A DNA stretch of 64,000 bases. Source: Pseudoscleropodium purum. Taxonomy: Eukaryota; Streptophyta; Bryopsida; Hypnales; Brachytheciaceae. Each line of letters begins with the position of its first letter. Position 1 is the first letter of the stretch. Both the position numbers and the translations under genes were made by a program. The stretch is from assembly GCA_963969395.1 (NCBI GenBank), contig OZ017796.1:8620501-8684500 (forward strand). Direction: 5' to 3'. The notes below the pieces were generated by a model. That model had not been told where the DNA came from. It saw only the letters and a program-made list of their open reading frames with translations, and did not search any database. Positions 46,436-59,054 of the stretch are shown one piece after another.

Positions 46436-49400
46436 ATGGTCTTCAATGTGAGCGAGGTTAGCGGTAGCCTGGATAGATACCACGGTGATTTTGAAGGCTC
46501 GGAAGGGTTGCTACGAGCAAGCATTTCCAATTTAGGGGAGAGCTTCGTCGGAGGTATGGCGGTACGACCCAAGCGTTCAGCAGTGTGTTCTGAGTCTGCA
46601 TCCTCTTCTTGCGGGTCCACGTCTTTACATCCCCATCAAATGTCTTCTATAATCTCCACGTCCCCTTCGAAGTCATCGGTTCTGAATTCGAGCTCAAAAC
46701 CAATTCCTGTAGCCCTGCCGAAGAAGCACAAGGGTCAATTTCATACATGGATCGATGCAATGAGGGCTCAATCGCCCCCTCATACTCATTCGCTTCACGG
46801 GGACACACCTGAAGCTTATGATTTGGAAGCTGCTCATTATAAATCCTGGCTTGTAAGCACCTTCGCGTTTTATTGCCGTCATAGCTATTTCTCGTCTAGG
46901 AGCACTGATTTGGGTTGACAAATTGTTGGCTCGGCCGTTTTGGGTTTGTCCCTTCGAGATGCGTTATTTTTATATATCGCATAAACTTTTTGCTCTTTCT
47001 TTATGAATGTTGAATAGCACATCTTCCGAAGCTTATAGGTGCTTAAATTGTATCTTCTACCGCAGGATCGACATCCCTCGGCTCTGAACTCGTTGGACAG
47101 AGTGATGAAAAACTCTCAGAAGAAGCAGATTGTGGTTTTTCTCGACTATGACGGAACTCTTTCCCCTATTGTGGAGGATCCTGAACGGGCGTACATGTCA
47201 GCTGAGGTTAGTTCATCCCGAAGTATTCTGGATGGGATTTAGAATGAACGACGCTGTGACCCATTTAGTCAATCGCTTGTCCCTCTGAAAATTCTCACGC
47301 TTACGCAGGGAATTATTGTGTAGTGATTAGTAGACTAGTGGATAGAAGAGCATGTTCTCTTTTGAACAGAAGAGGGCGTCACTAGATCAGTGATTTTAAT
47401 ATGACAATGTGGTCGAATCTAATTGATTTGGTTTATATGGTCATCAGATGCGGGCGACTGTGAAGGAAGTGGCTTCTTGTTTCCCAACTGCAGTGATCAG
47501 TGGAAGATCTCGTCCTAAGGTATTTATGTCATTTTTTCTGTGTTCTGCCTCTCCTGTTGTACTACACGCTCTTGGAAGAACACGGACTTGATTTTGTCGC
47601 ATGCGTTGTACTTTGTTGTATGTAGTTATTAAGGTATCATGTAAGGATTCGCAGGGTTGAGTTTTATTGGATCTGAGGATTAATGTTCCTGATAATGACG
47701 CTCTAACAATTCCTTTGTATCTGGAGCAGGTGTATGAGTTTGTGCAATTAGCCGAACTGTATTATGCTGGCAGTCACGGGATGGATATCATGGGACCTGC
47801 AAAGAGCTCTGATGGTTTCCGAGTGAAGGGAACCAAATGCAGAGATAAGAAGGTACTTCTACTTTTTATGACGTTGAACCTTCCTCTTTCTGAGCTACGT
47901 CACATCAATAATTTTATTTGCCTGGTTTTAGATTTTCATTTTGAGAATTTTACATTCTCCACCTCTAACTTTATTTGCCGTTTTCTGCAGGGAAATGATG
48001 TTGTTTTATTCCAGCCGGCTAGCGAATATCTGCCCTTGATCAACAAGGTATATTTGATGCATCCGTTTGAGACCCTCTATATTTTAAAATGGCTATCATC
48101 TGTAGATGGATCTTCTTCGCTTAAATGACAATTATTGCATTTACTCTTTATATCTGTCATGTTCTACGGACGCTTGACTTATTTGTTGGGACTTTCTTCA
48201 GGTTACTACTGCTTTGCTTGAAAGTACGAAAGTGATCAAGGGTGCTAAGGTGGAGAACAACAAATTTTGTGTGTCAGTCCACTTCCGGAGAGTGAAAGAG
48301 GAGGTATGTGGGAGTGTATTATGACTCTCAGTATTATATCGTTGTTGAATTCCATGAATATAATCTCTTAGTTGTGCTATTGCATCTGTGTTAATTGGAA
48401 GATGTGAAGCTTTGATCCAGCGAATCGTACTCATAAATGTATTCTCAATTTGGAGGATCTTGTTTTGATTGTGGTGCAGCTTTGGGAGGCGCTTGCAGAG
48501 CGTGTGGGAAATGTTTTGAAAGATTATCCGACTTTAAGCCTGACGCACGGTAGAAAGGTAGGTACTTTTGTTCTTTGTTATTTTTTTGGAAAGTGACGGT
48601 GAAAATTATGCTCTTTGTATTATAGGTACATGCAGTTCTGAAATTTTAGCATTTATGTTCGTTGAACTTGCTCATTTTTTCCACCAAGACATAAGAAATG
48701 TCTTCAACAGGTTTTGGAGGTTCGTCCATCCATTGCGTGGGACAAGGGCAGAGCTGTCGACTTCCTTCTCAAGTCTCTGGGTGAGTACTTGTATTAATTT
48801 TTACGATAGCAGTTTGTATCTCCTTTTGGCCGAATTATGATGCTGCGTGCAATAGAGATCCTTTCTTATTCGTCTCTTCAATTTTCAGGTTTCAAAGACA
48901 CGAGCGATGTGATTCCTCTGTATCTTGGAGATGACAAGACTGACGAGGATGCTTTCAAGGTGGGCGCCATCTCGTATTCTACTCTTTTAAACTGTTAAAT
49001 GGTCATCATCTGTAAGTCGTACTGGTGGAAAGGTTTAGGATAGCTTGTATTGTTCTTATCTTGAAATTAGATTATCAATGAGTATAGTATATCATCTTTA
49101 TTATAAGACTACAAAGGTATTCGCTAAGGCATGGTGCTACATTCACTCTTGACACTTCTTAATGACTTTGTTTGTCAGATGGTCAATGAAACGAAGCATG
49201 GTTGCAGTATTCTGGTATCTTCTGTTCCGAAACGAACTGCAGCGAAGTTCTCCCTTCAGGACCCACCGGAGGTATTTATTGTCTCTATGCCAATGAAATC
49301 ATTCGATTTTCCCTTTACGAAATCGCATTAAGACAAGTGGCTTAGGGTACGAACTTTATGCTGCGACTTTGCAGGTCATGGAGTTTTTGCGCAGACTCGT

Positions 49401-49461
49401 GCACTGGAAGCAGTGGGGCTTTGAAGACCAAAGCAGTGTTCCAGTGCCTTCCATACCATAA
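46436..49461 (+). CDS. TPP: Trehalose-6-phosphate phosphatase (11 exons, 436 aa)
   Basis: The enzyme removes phosphate from trehalose 6-phosphate, the second step of trehalose synthesis, and so controls a plant sugar signal. Exons: 46436-46852, 47066-47206, 47448-47519, 47730-47852, 47991-48047, 48202-48303, 48480-48557, 48711-48780, 48889-48959, 49179-49271, 49375-49461. All introns are GT-AG (103-241 bp) and the joins keep frame. HAD motifs are complete: DYDGTLSP with nucleophile Asp166 and Asp168, SGRS at 204-207, WDKG with Lys342, and [10 protein letters not shown] with Asp368, Asp369 and Asp372. [13 protein letters not shown] is the family's substrate-side block. The Ser-rich N-terminus (1 to about 105) is variable, followed by [12 protein letters not shown], typical of plant TPPs. 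The start is the first in-frame ATG (GACCATGG); the frame is open upstream but only through non-ATG codons. Length is usual for the family and no lesion was seen. The gene is likely functional. Confidence 0.95.
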
Positions 49462-51184
49462 ATCCATCACATCTTCCCGGCCAAATCTTGCTTTCTCCCC
49501 CTCCCACCCACCCCTCACCCCGTTTATACAGCCACCTATTATGGTCACAATGACCTCGAAATGCTCCCACTTAGTCGCAAAGTCTATCTGTAAAAATATC
49601 TCGCCCGTTCAACCCACCGTTAATCGAGCTCGTGGTTCTAAACCCTGTACTCCACTATGACCGATTATCACCCGAATTGAAGCCTTAGCAATCCAGGTCC
49701 TAAACGATGAAGAATTCAACACCGTTCGAGGCATAGCACAAGAAACTCCGGGGGTTGACGTAGCAGTGACATAATTAAAATTGGCGGAAATGAGTGGGAG
49801 CGGAAGTGGCAGGTCGCAGGCTAGTTTTTGTAACATTAATCGGAAGGATCGTTATGCTGACGAGGATCAAACCGCGAGGAAGATTGATTCAGATCGAGCA
49901 AAAACATTCCTAAATATATATGAAGAAGTATATCCCTGTATCTGGCGATCTGGAGGGGAGTCGTCACGAATATTATTCTTAGCCCGACATTGAGGCTTAA
50001 ATTTGCTTTGACATATTATTTTGTCGCAAATGTGACGGTAGCTGAAGTATCCGTTTCAGAGGTCTCTGCATTCAAGCGAGACGTTTTGGGAGAGTCCTTA
50101 TATCTACAAGATATATATCTGGCCGTTAGTGCAATTTTTGCCGCCCGCTGACCACTCTTCTACTCACTTCTTACCTATAGTCTCTCGAACGCTAGTTTCC
50201 GAGTGTGATCATATTCCCGAAGTTTTTTTGCTTAATTCTTTCGAGACCACTCTTCCTTGCTTTAGCTCCAAGTACATTACCTGTTAATGACCTCCGTTTA
50301 TGTGAAATATCAGCATATTTGACATTGAGAGTAGAATGATGCTTGAAGGGAACAGGAAATGGTTGTAAAGCCTCGCCTTGACACTATTAATTAAATAAGT
50401 GCATCATCCTCTTGGTCAATTGAGGACAAGCTCTACGTTGAGTTTCCGTCTTGCTTTGCGCTCACTGTCTCTTTTGGTTTTAGCAACGTATTTGAGTCCT
50501 CGTTCCGTGCTCGACTTCCTCCCTTACCGTTGTGTAACGCTCATGTGCTTTACAGTACATTCACTTTCTGTCTCGTCAAAATCATTGAAGCAGTGACATG
50601 ACTTGCTGTTTTTCACATATTCTGTGGGCTTGAGATGGACGGTGACGAAATGGTAATGGAAAGCATCCCCAATTCATCCTCTTCGTGCATGTTACAAAAC
50701 GAGCTTGCATAACGTACGATTTACAAGGAATAATTTTAACCATGGTGCGTGTGGGTAGTACGTGTAGCGATATGTAAGTTCCTTGCCAAAAGTTATAGCC
50801 ATTTGTAAGTTCATTTTATAACACAATTAATAGGACAAATCAGTGTAGCTCAAAAAGCTGTAGAATATCTCACTGAGTAGTAGATCGTAGGTCCAATTTC
50901 GTGGCCTCACTTCTGTGGCTTGTGAAAATCTCCCAAATCCACAGATCATTGACCTTGCACTGACGCGAGTGCAAATTCAAGCCGGTTGCACTCACTCATG
51001 GTGTGAAATTGGCCTTCGAGTAGTAGCACATGGACTTTCTGCCTTCGCATGAGACTCCCGCAGAAGCTTCGTTTTGTCTGGAAGACTGCTTGACTAGAAG
51101 GCACTTTCTAATTGGATACCTTCAGTTATGAAGAGCATTTGCCATTTTGAACACAGGATGAATGCAGAATTTTCATGAATAATA
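49462..51184 (+). other. TPP 3' untranslated region and downstream DNA
   Basis: C/T-rich just after the stop (CCCCCTCCCACCCACCCCTC at about 49497). A clear AATAAA was not found. Short frames occur at 49656-49773 (TRIEALAIQVLNDEEF-like text) and 49790-49993 (MSGSGSGRSQASF). Both look somewhat protein-like, but neither has splice or promoter support, so they are not called. From about 50.4 kb the DNA is AT-richer with no gene. Confidence 0.4.
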
Positions 51185-51763
51185 CTCCCTCCATCCTCCA
51201 TCCTGAAATGATCTTCCTATTGGACAAAATGTTCTGAATTAAGGCTAAAAATAACATTTTCAAGACCCATTTTGTAGTGTGAGTAGAGTTTAATACATTC
51301 CAAATGTTTTAGAAACTTTGAGTCTTGGAGCCATTTTCAAAATGTAATTTTGGAGTATTGAAAAGTAGAATTTTTGGTGGGCACTTTCAAAGAGCACCAC
51401 TGGACATTTAGTTGTTGAGTGTGAAGTTGTCGTTTTATCATGGGCATTTGGTATGGGACCAAGACCATGTGTGAACCTTTGTTTGGCCTCCTAAAGCTTC
51501 ATTTCCTTCAATTAAGCAATACTCAAAGAGATGCAAAAAATAAGATGAACAATGTTGATTGATCCCTTCAATCATTTTATTTGTCTTTTGATAGATGATT
51601 GCGTGGATAGAGGGGGAACTGCTATTTGGAGTTGAATTGTTGGACTTAGATAGCAATTCAAAAGTCAAACCTCACCAATTTACAATGCCATAAACACAAT
51701 AAAAAGATCATTTTGGGATAGAAAATTAAGGCCAACAAGAAGATCATTATGGGATGGAGGGAG
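51185..51763. mobile_element. Stowaway-like MITE, 579 bp
   Basis: The left end is CTCCCTCCATCC, which continues after a 7-base repeat as TGAAATGATCTTCCTATTGG. The right end, inverted, is CTCCCTCCATCCCATAATGA and then TCTTCTTGTTGG. TA lies outside both ends (51183-51184 and 51764-51765). CTCCCTCC-type termini with a TA target are typical of plant Stowaway elements, mobilised by Tc1/mariner transposases. A second internal copy of GATCATTTTGGGAT lies near the right end. The length is greater than the usual few hundred bases. Confidence 0.75.
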
Positions 51764-51765
51764 TA

Positions 51766-53100
51766 TTTGCAAGTTTTGGCACAAAGACAAAGAAGCTTTT
51801 CATAATTATGGGTTGTTCAAACCTAATATTAAGGGGGAGACTTGTGGGTTGTGATAGAAGAAATGGTTAGGTAGTGTACATTTGCACTTGCGGTCTTCTA
51901 TAAATACCAATCCTACTTGGACATTGAGGTGGCCTAGAAAAAAGTAGTGCTCAATTGAATGGAGGAAAATTATTTTTTAAAAGTGGAGTGCTTGACAATA
52001 GGATTTAAATAGCATCACAAACAACCAAAAATGAAGATTTTAGTAGTTTTATTACAGATAGTGTTACTTAATCCCTAAAAGTCTAAGACCTTTTTTTTAA
52101 ATTTCTAAATCTACTCAAATGAAAAAACTTGAAACTATAAAGTGATTCAAAACTAGCATACAAATACATTGGTGAAAGAAAATTTCATTCAAATGACTCA
52201 TTGTGTCTACAAAATGGCCATTGAAATGTCAAAAAATAGCAAGAAAAGTTGCAAAAAACACATATGAGGTATTGAGGTTGAACCTTCTTCTACTAAAATG
52301 TTTTTTAGTCACTCACAACTTTTTGGATTGATATGGAATTTTAGCCACATAAACTAGACTAATGTTCACAACGTATGTAAGAGAAATTATTGAAAATAGA
52401 CACTTTATGAAGAAGAAACAAATTGAAGTTTATTGAAATCCAAAAATGTTGGGATTTTAAACTTTGAATTGCTTCCAAACATTCCAAACAACTTGGATTG
52501 ACATGAAAATTTTACCACAATAACTAAATTGCAAGGGTAACATAATTCAATAAATTTTCATTAAAAAACAAACATTGGATGAAGGAGATACAAGCCCCCA
52601 AAGTTGCAGCCATCAAATGTAGTTTGGTGAATTCAAATTGAGCTTGCAAATTTTGATTTAGTTACAAAAAATGAGTACATCTTGGATTGATCTAAAAATT
52701 TACCACACAAACTAGAAAAGAGAGTAAAAATTTTCCAACAAGTTTTTATTCAATTTGGACATCAAATGCAAAAGTTATAATACTATAAATTGGAGTTGAA
52801 ACTATGTGAGGACAAATTAGGTCCACTAGGACATTTAAGGTGTTTTGGGACATCAAGTATCCAAATAAGTAGGAGTGACTTGTTTCACTTTTAGTTATTG
52901 TGGGCATTCAAGCGTAGAGCAAGCTCATATAACATTGACAATAGAGTAGTTGTGGAAGGAAAAAATTAAATGACTACAATAAGAAGATTCCAAGTTTTTG
53001 TTTTAAGTTTGATGTTAAACCTTTGCAGTTAAAATCAATGAACATCATCAAAGACGATTCTTGAGCTCAGCTTTTCTATTTCAATAGGAGTGCAATCAAC
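51766..53100. other. Intergenic DNA with a TTAA-family-like end and diverged tandem units
   Basis: TTAATCCCTAAAAGTCTAAG at 52068 resembles a family left end, with no clear right end. Three diverged units follow (listed separately). No gene seen. Confidence 0.4.
52310..52800. repeat. Diverged tandem repeat, three units of about 170-190 bp
   Basis: The phrase CTTGGATTGA(T/C)(A/C)T..AAATTT(A/T)CCACA..AACTA recurs at about 52320, 52490 and 52680. Each copy is followed by an AAA/GAA-rich block and TT(A/G)AA.TT. The units are well diverged. Confidence 0.5.
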
Positions 53101-56100
53101 TACAATATATTTACTTGCTTTTGCATGTGGTGCATATTCATGTTCCAATTCTATGCTTGAATTGTTGCGAGGTTGTTCAACCTTTTGACGTCAATTTGTT
53201 TGGCAATGCAAGTTGGGAGTTACAAAGAACCAATTGCAAGCTTAATCTCACGACACTCCAACTACGCATATTGGAGCAAGAACTCAAGGTTAGTTTTGCT
53301 TTGCTAAATTATTGTCTCCTTATAGACATAGTGTGGTTCATGTTAGACAAACGAGCAATCATACGATGTAGTAATTAAGTTTTTGTAGAATTATGAATGA
53401 TAAATTTTGAATTGTTAGTTGTCTATAAAGCTTATATGATCCCTGGGGCGATTGGAAGAGCACCTTTGACTACAATGGCACAACTACAAGGTGAGTTTAT
53501 GTATAGTAGATTGGTGCCTTTTTACCCTTTGACTAAACAATGGACATGTTAGAGGAGCTATTGTACATACAAATTACATGTGATGCAAAATCCTTCACCA
53601 TATATATGTCCCATTGAAGACTTATTTTGCTTCTTGTACTTTGTAGGTACTGCGAACATTGTCTAGTGAGATGTTAGCCCCCTCTCGTGCTTATTGGTAG
53701 AAAGTCTACAACCAACAAAAATTGTCCTCAATGGCAACATGAGCAATTTGGGCAAGTATATGTGCTCTAAAAAGATCACATACCAAATTTATTGTTGATT
53801 GTTTGCTACACCTACTCCAGTGACAACAACTCTATCATAGCTTGTAATCAATATAGCATTATTTGGTAGACAAGACACCCTCAACAATAATATTAAAAAA
53901 CATATAAGGAGGTTGTTCGTTGGCATGGAGCATGAATTCCACCTACCTTTAGATGTGCTTGTCCATCACATCTATAGTTCAAATTATACAATTTGATTAT
54001 GGACATTTGCTTGGAGACAATGGAGGTGTTAATACAATGGAGGATCTTAACACACCATGGGAGGACTCGTACAATGGAAGTCCCTTCAAAAAAGGCACAA
54101 TACAATGTGTTGTTGCAAAGAGGTCCACAACAATATTCAAGAAGTCAAGAACTGGTAGACATTGGAAGATTCTTTTACAAGACATATAATGTGCAAGACC
54201 AAGTACAAGTGCCTTTTCTAAATCCTAACATGTGTAGTCATGTGCATTTTTACATCATCTTACATCTCAACTTCAACATTTTTTAGTGTAACTATTGTTT
54301 TTCAACTTCAATGTTTTGTAGTAAAATTGTTGTTTGGTTTGTTTTGTATCTATAGGTATGTCTTGGTTGAATAGACTACAAGTGGCTTTTTGTACCACCT
54401 TTGGTTGGAATTGTAACATGGTAGGACTTGAAGACAAAGTTGCAAGGAGTGCCTCCCATCTACATTTTGAATTTAGTAAATGTGATTGATGAATGAGAGA
54501 TACCGTAGTATAGTCACTTTGCAAATGCATCACTTTTTCCAATTCTCTTGGAGATTTTTTTATCTTGGCACTATCTCGCAATCAATGCTAGTTGTAATGC
54601 TTCTTCCTTTTGCCATCAACCATCTATGGATCCATACCTCTCTTTAGACGACTTCATTGATGATCTCATCAACAACCCACAACATCTTTTGTTGATGAGT
54701 GTGCCGGTATAGTGAGGCAATTTGTCATCTAATGATTCTTATTCTAAATTCCAACGTCTTCCAAGAAAACAGATTAAAGTCGTTTCTAGGAACCATGATC
54801 ATGTGAACTTTGAGGGCTTCTACTTGAACTCTCAATGCTTGCCAACAAATCTAACAAGGGTCAATGTTGGGAATCACACCATTGACGGCTTTAATGCCTT
54901 AGCAAAACATGTTCAATATTGGGACCCTTTAGTCTTAGACAACACTAGCAAGGATGTATGTGAAGGCAACCAAAGTCCAACCTTTCTTTTAGATGCTGAT
55001 GTTTCCGATTCGGACAACTACATACAAGTGAAATTAGTCTTTGATAGAATAGTAAAGATGCCTTTGATTAGCTCAGTGGTTGGTACTGTAGCTTTTATTG
55101 GTACATTTGTGAGGCAAGTCACCAATCCAATCTCTTCTAGCATGCTACCACAAGTCATAATTTTTTAAAACCTACATCTTGAATTTTTTTGTCATTGTTT
55201 GAATATTCATCTTATATACAATTCCATCTTATACTACACCATGCCAAATGCCTTCGTGGCAACTGCCTATTCTAAGGACCCTAATACCAATTTTGTTGTA
55301 TGTAGGATTCTCCAACCACCCCCACATGCACACCTTTGAGTAGTCAACGCCCTTGTTTAGTTGGTTTTTTGAACTATGAAGGTGTCGGTGCTAATTGTAG
55401 CAATTTAGGAATCTATGATTGCCTAGTGGTTTTGTCCCTAGAAAGATTAGATGAGTTTAGTTGGAATGTAACTAAGGTGAATGTTCAACTAGCTACCACC
55501 CCAAATGCCTCTTCATATCGCGCTTGAAAGAATATGTTCAAGATTCGTGGAGCAATTGGACAAAAAATGAACTAAGGCTATAGTTGCACACTCTGCAATC
55601 AAAGTGTGAGTTGCCTCTCTATTCCATTGTCCAAAGACACATTGTCAAAGAACAATGTGGATATGAAGTGTGATAAATTTTGGACAATATTTGATGAGTG
55701 CCACCGAAGTTACTAACTTAAAGAATCGAGAACAAGCTAAGGCATTCTTGACTTTGTAGCAATGCCACACCCATAGCCGAGAGACCATTGACAACATGAT
55801 ACAAAACGAGGTTGCTTGCATTATGCAAATACATCCTTTGCATTTTCAATGAAGTTTGATCTATCTTGACCGGTGGTCATAAGACATTATTGAAGTGTAA
55901 TGTGCAAATGATGATGCAAATATGACCAATTACCTATATGACAGCTGCTACAATTTGGGACTCACTTCTCGCAATTGGCCATGCAAATGTGTCTATGTTT
56001 TCAACTAAAACCCTCCAAGAAATGGTTGATCAAATAAAAGAATGGAGGGTACAATGCATTGAGCAATAGCCCTTGCAACATGAGGCATCTCTAGTTGCAT

Positions 56101-56284
56101 CTCTATGGCTGTTGGAAGAACTCTAGAATAATTATTGCCTTGCATTTTTTCATTTAGTTACCTTGACAAAGTACATTGAGGCAATGAACAAACTACTAAC
56201 AACAACTAAGATGATGGTGAGCATAAATAGTATGCATTCTATATTGACTATGATTTGTTTGCAATGCACTCTTCAATTCTAAAC
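53101..56284 (+). pseudogene. Decayed protein-coding-like region of unknown origin
   Basis: Several stretches have lower AT content and read like protein in one + strand frame before breaking: 53115-53290 (ending in RILEQELK before a GTTAGT donor-like site), about 53993-54200 (ELVDIGRFFYKTYNVQDQV), about 54360-54480 (SWLNRLQVAFCTTFGWNC), 54722-55168 (147 codons; HDHVNFEGFYLN, NHTIDGFNALAKHV) and 55336-55527 (CLVGFLNYEGVGANC). Stops separate them. No domain or motif is recognised, so neither a host gene relic nor a mobile-element or virus-like origin can be chosen. Part of it could be multi-exon. Confidence 0.25.
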
Positions 56285-56880
56285 CACTACAAGAAAATGG
56301 GGGTAAAATTGATTGCAAAGAATGACTGAAAACAAGTAATTTCAGCAGAAATGACTTCAAGGCTTTGAATCATTGTGGTCAAGTCGTTTATGTAAATGAC
56401 TGCAATTTTATTATGACCATCTACTTCTACTAGGATGGATAGCAGATGATATAGAGGATTATTTATGGCTATCTAGTAAGTGAGGTGGATAGGGTGTGTG
56501 TGTGGCACATGCCTTGTCTTGAACGACGTGGCAATCTCTCATTCATTCAAAAGGTACAAAGGTATAGTCATTTACAAGTCATTCATCAATCATGAGATGT
56601 TAAAAAATGATTGAGGTCGATTGCCACATACTCAGTCATTCTTAAGTCATTTAGAATTCATTTGAAGAGGGGTTGGACTAACATGGATTGCCATGTATAT
56701 AGTCATTTCGTTGTTTTGCCAAAGACCTCAATAACTGTGCTTGAGAGGATCGTCTTTGTGAGGTGTGAAGAAGTCATGTTTCAGTCAATTACAAGTCATT
56801 TTCTAGTTGGTCATAAGTCATTTTTGTGTTGTGGTTTTCTTGCCACTTCCGACTTCTAAGTCCTAAATCCTTAAACTAAC
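56285..56880. mobile_element. Left end of a CACTA-type element with subterminal repeats
   Basis: CACTACAAGAAAATGGGGG at 56285 is the standard plant CACTA terminus. Inside it, AAGTCATT/AATGACTT-type words recur at least nine times between 56320 and 56825 in both orientations (for example TTACAAGTCATT near 56571 and 56790, and ATAAGTCATT near 56815). This resembles the dense subterminal transposase-binding sites of CACTA elements. The opposite end is not seen downstream and no transposase is recognised. Same family as 1-194. Confidence 0.6.
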
Positions 56881-58089
56881 TATTTGGCAGTGACTCCATT
56901 TTCTCAAACGCTCCACGTGATCCACACATTGCTTGATCAAGAGTTGGCAAAGTTTAGATTCCTTGGCGCCATCAGCAACACCAGATTGCCCAAGTGCCAA
57001 GTCATGAGTGGAAATTGCTTGCTAAAAGAGCAATGTAGTGCAAGTCTGCAACATTGACACTCTAAACCGCTATTGGCAAAAATGGAATTGCTTTGGATTT
57101 AGGCAACATATTGAAGTTGTTAAGATAGTGAGCAAAGAGAGGTGGTGGGAATAGTCATTAATTTTTTTCCAATCAAGTGCCTAGATCAAAAGTTATCAGT
57201 TACCCTAGATTTTTTTTGTAGCCTAGGCAATTAGGCATCATTTGCTAAAATAGTCATCAACTTTTGAAATTTAGCATGTATGTAACAAATCAAATATGGA
57301 ATATAATTCTCCAAAAAAAATTCAATCCTCAAATCACAATCCAAAAGGAGTCAAACTTTATTAGCTATGTTGGGGTGGTTTCAAGAAAAATCATTTTCTT
57401 TTAACTTCAAGCCCTATTATCTTGCAATTTATGAAGTTAAAGTTTTTGAAATTTTTTTTTGCATATTACAAATGCTTGTCTTTAATTTTTCACTAATTGT
57501 ATTTCAAATAAAAAATATTTAGATTGCACAAAAAATCATTTAGAAATGACCAATGATAATAACAATTCACTCCTTGCATTGCAACATGATTTAGAGTGAG
57601 CTAGACTCTATATTTGCTTTTGAAATTTTTATTCAATGAACCTAACATTATATACTTATAAATGGTGAAAATCCTCGATTTTGAATAGAGAAAAAAATTT
57701 ATTCCAAGAGGGTTCAAAGTCTATAGACCCCATTTTGCAAGAATAAAAAAAGTTTTACCCTCACTTCAAAAGTTATTATCTTTCAATACACACTATCAAA
57801 TAGGATTAAACATTGTCTAACTAGCCCATTTAGTACACTTTTAAATGTTTGAAATTAAAAAAAACGTAGTTCATGATTTTGGACAATGCATTAAAAATTG
57901 GTAGTTTAGGACTTTTTCACTCTAAAAACACCCTTCCGCTCCTATATAAACGAAATAAAAGCCATCCTCCGCTACATTTGTTTTTATTAGTTGAATATTT
58001 GGCAATCTTTATAAAAAAGAATTGGAAAAAAATAGGGCCTAATTCAATGGAAGTTCCAAGGAAGATACTATGGATTATTTTTCCATAAT
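56881..58089. other. AT-rich intergenic DNA, no gene seen
   Basis: A possible TTAA-family-like left end (GTTACCCTAGATTTTTTT) is at about 57199. Two overlapping frames at 57873-58108 on opposite strands have no motif. Confidence 0.35.
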
Positions 58090-58969
58090 TACTTAAAAGG
58101 TGTCCCAAGGTTCCTCAGGTCCCTAAAGCATCTTTAGAGCCCTAGGAGACTTTTGCCAAAATGTCAGCTACTATTCATAATAATTTAAAATTCCATATTA
58201 TCCAATCTAAGAACAAGTTTCCATTTTTTTCTATTAATTGATTCATAAATCATGAATCATGAGGTGTTTACAATTTTTTTTTAATTTTTAGAGGGCATTT
58301 TGGTAAGAATTTTTATTGACTAATTTTCATTAGTTGGTCTTGTATTAAAATGTAGAATGTAAAATTATTGTTATTTCCTAAAATCCCAAGATCATTTTTC
58401 TATCCTAAACCACTCCAATCTACCATTTCTATTGCATTCATCCAAGAAATAAAAGAAAATATGTTTTTTAAATATAATTATAGGATCTTATACTTACTTT
58501 AGAGCCTATGATCACCAATTTCATGATGTCTAACTATATAGGTTCAAAGATATTAGCATTCAAAAAGAAGAAAAGTTTTTTTCCAAGAAGATGCTTTCAT
58601 AGCCTACAAAACAAAAAGCTCTATACCTTTTACACCACTAATTCAAATGGAATGAATTAGAGATACTTATTTAGAAAAAAAAATACAATCTATAAAAAAA
58701 AAATACTAAAATTTTTATTTCAAATTTTTGTGGATATTTTTGGCTAGTTGGTTTCTCATGTTTTGAGGATATTGTAGTATAATTTTTACTTTGCTACTTT
58801 GGGGTACCAATTGAAATAAAAATCATATTCTAAAAAAGCTAATAAGTTTTTCTACCTTATGAAATCTTTTTTTTAAAAGTTTCCCTAAAAATGGAGCTCA
58901 TGAAAAACCTACACCAAATATATTTTATTCCCTATAAAGATAGTCAAACAATGGGACTTCAAGGGCTAA
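58090..58969. mobile_element. Reverse-oriented, degenerate TTAA-family copy
   Basis: The right edge CAATGGGACTTCAAGGGCTAA is a mutated family end. The interior (ATTATAGGATCTTATACTT, CAAAGATATTAGCATT) is the reverse of the family's ACAAGATCCT and AATGCTAATATCTTGCAA blocks. The left border is unclear. Confidence 0.35.
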
Positions 58970-59054
58970 AGAACAATACAATAAACAAATTGCCTAATTT
59001 CTAGTAAGAGTACATTTAGTAGCAAAGTTTATGCATTCCATGTTCAAAAGAGTC

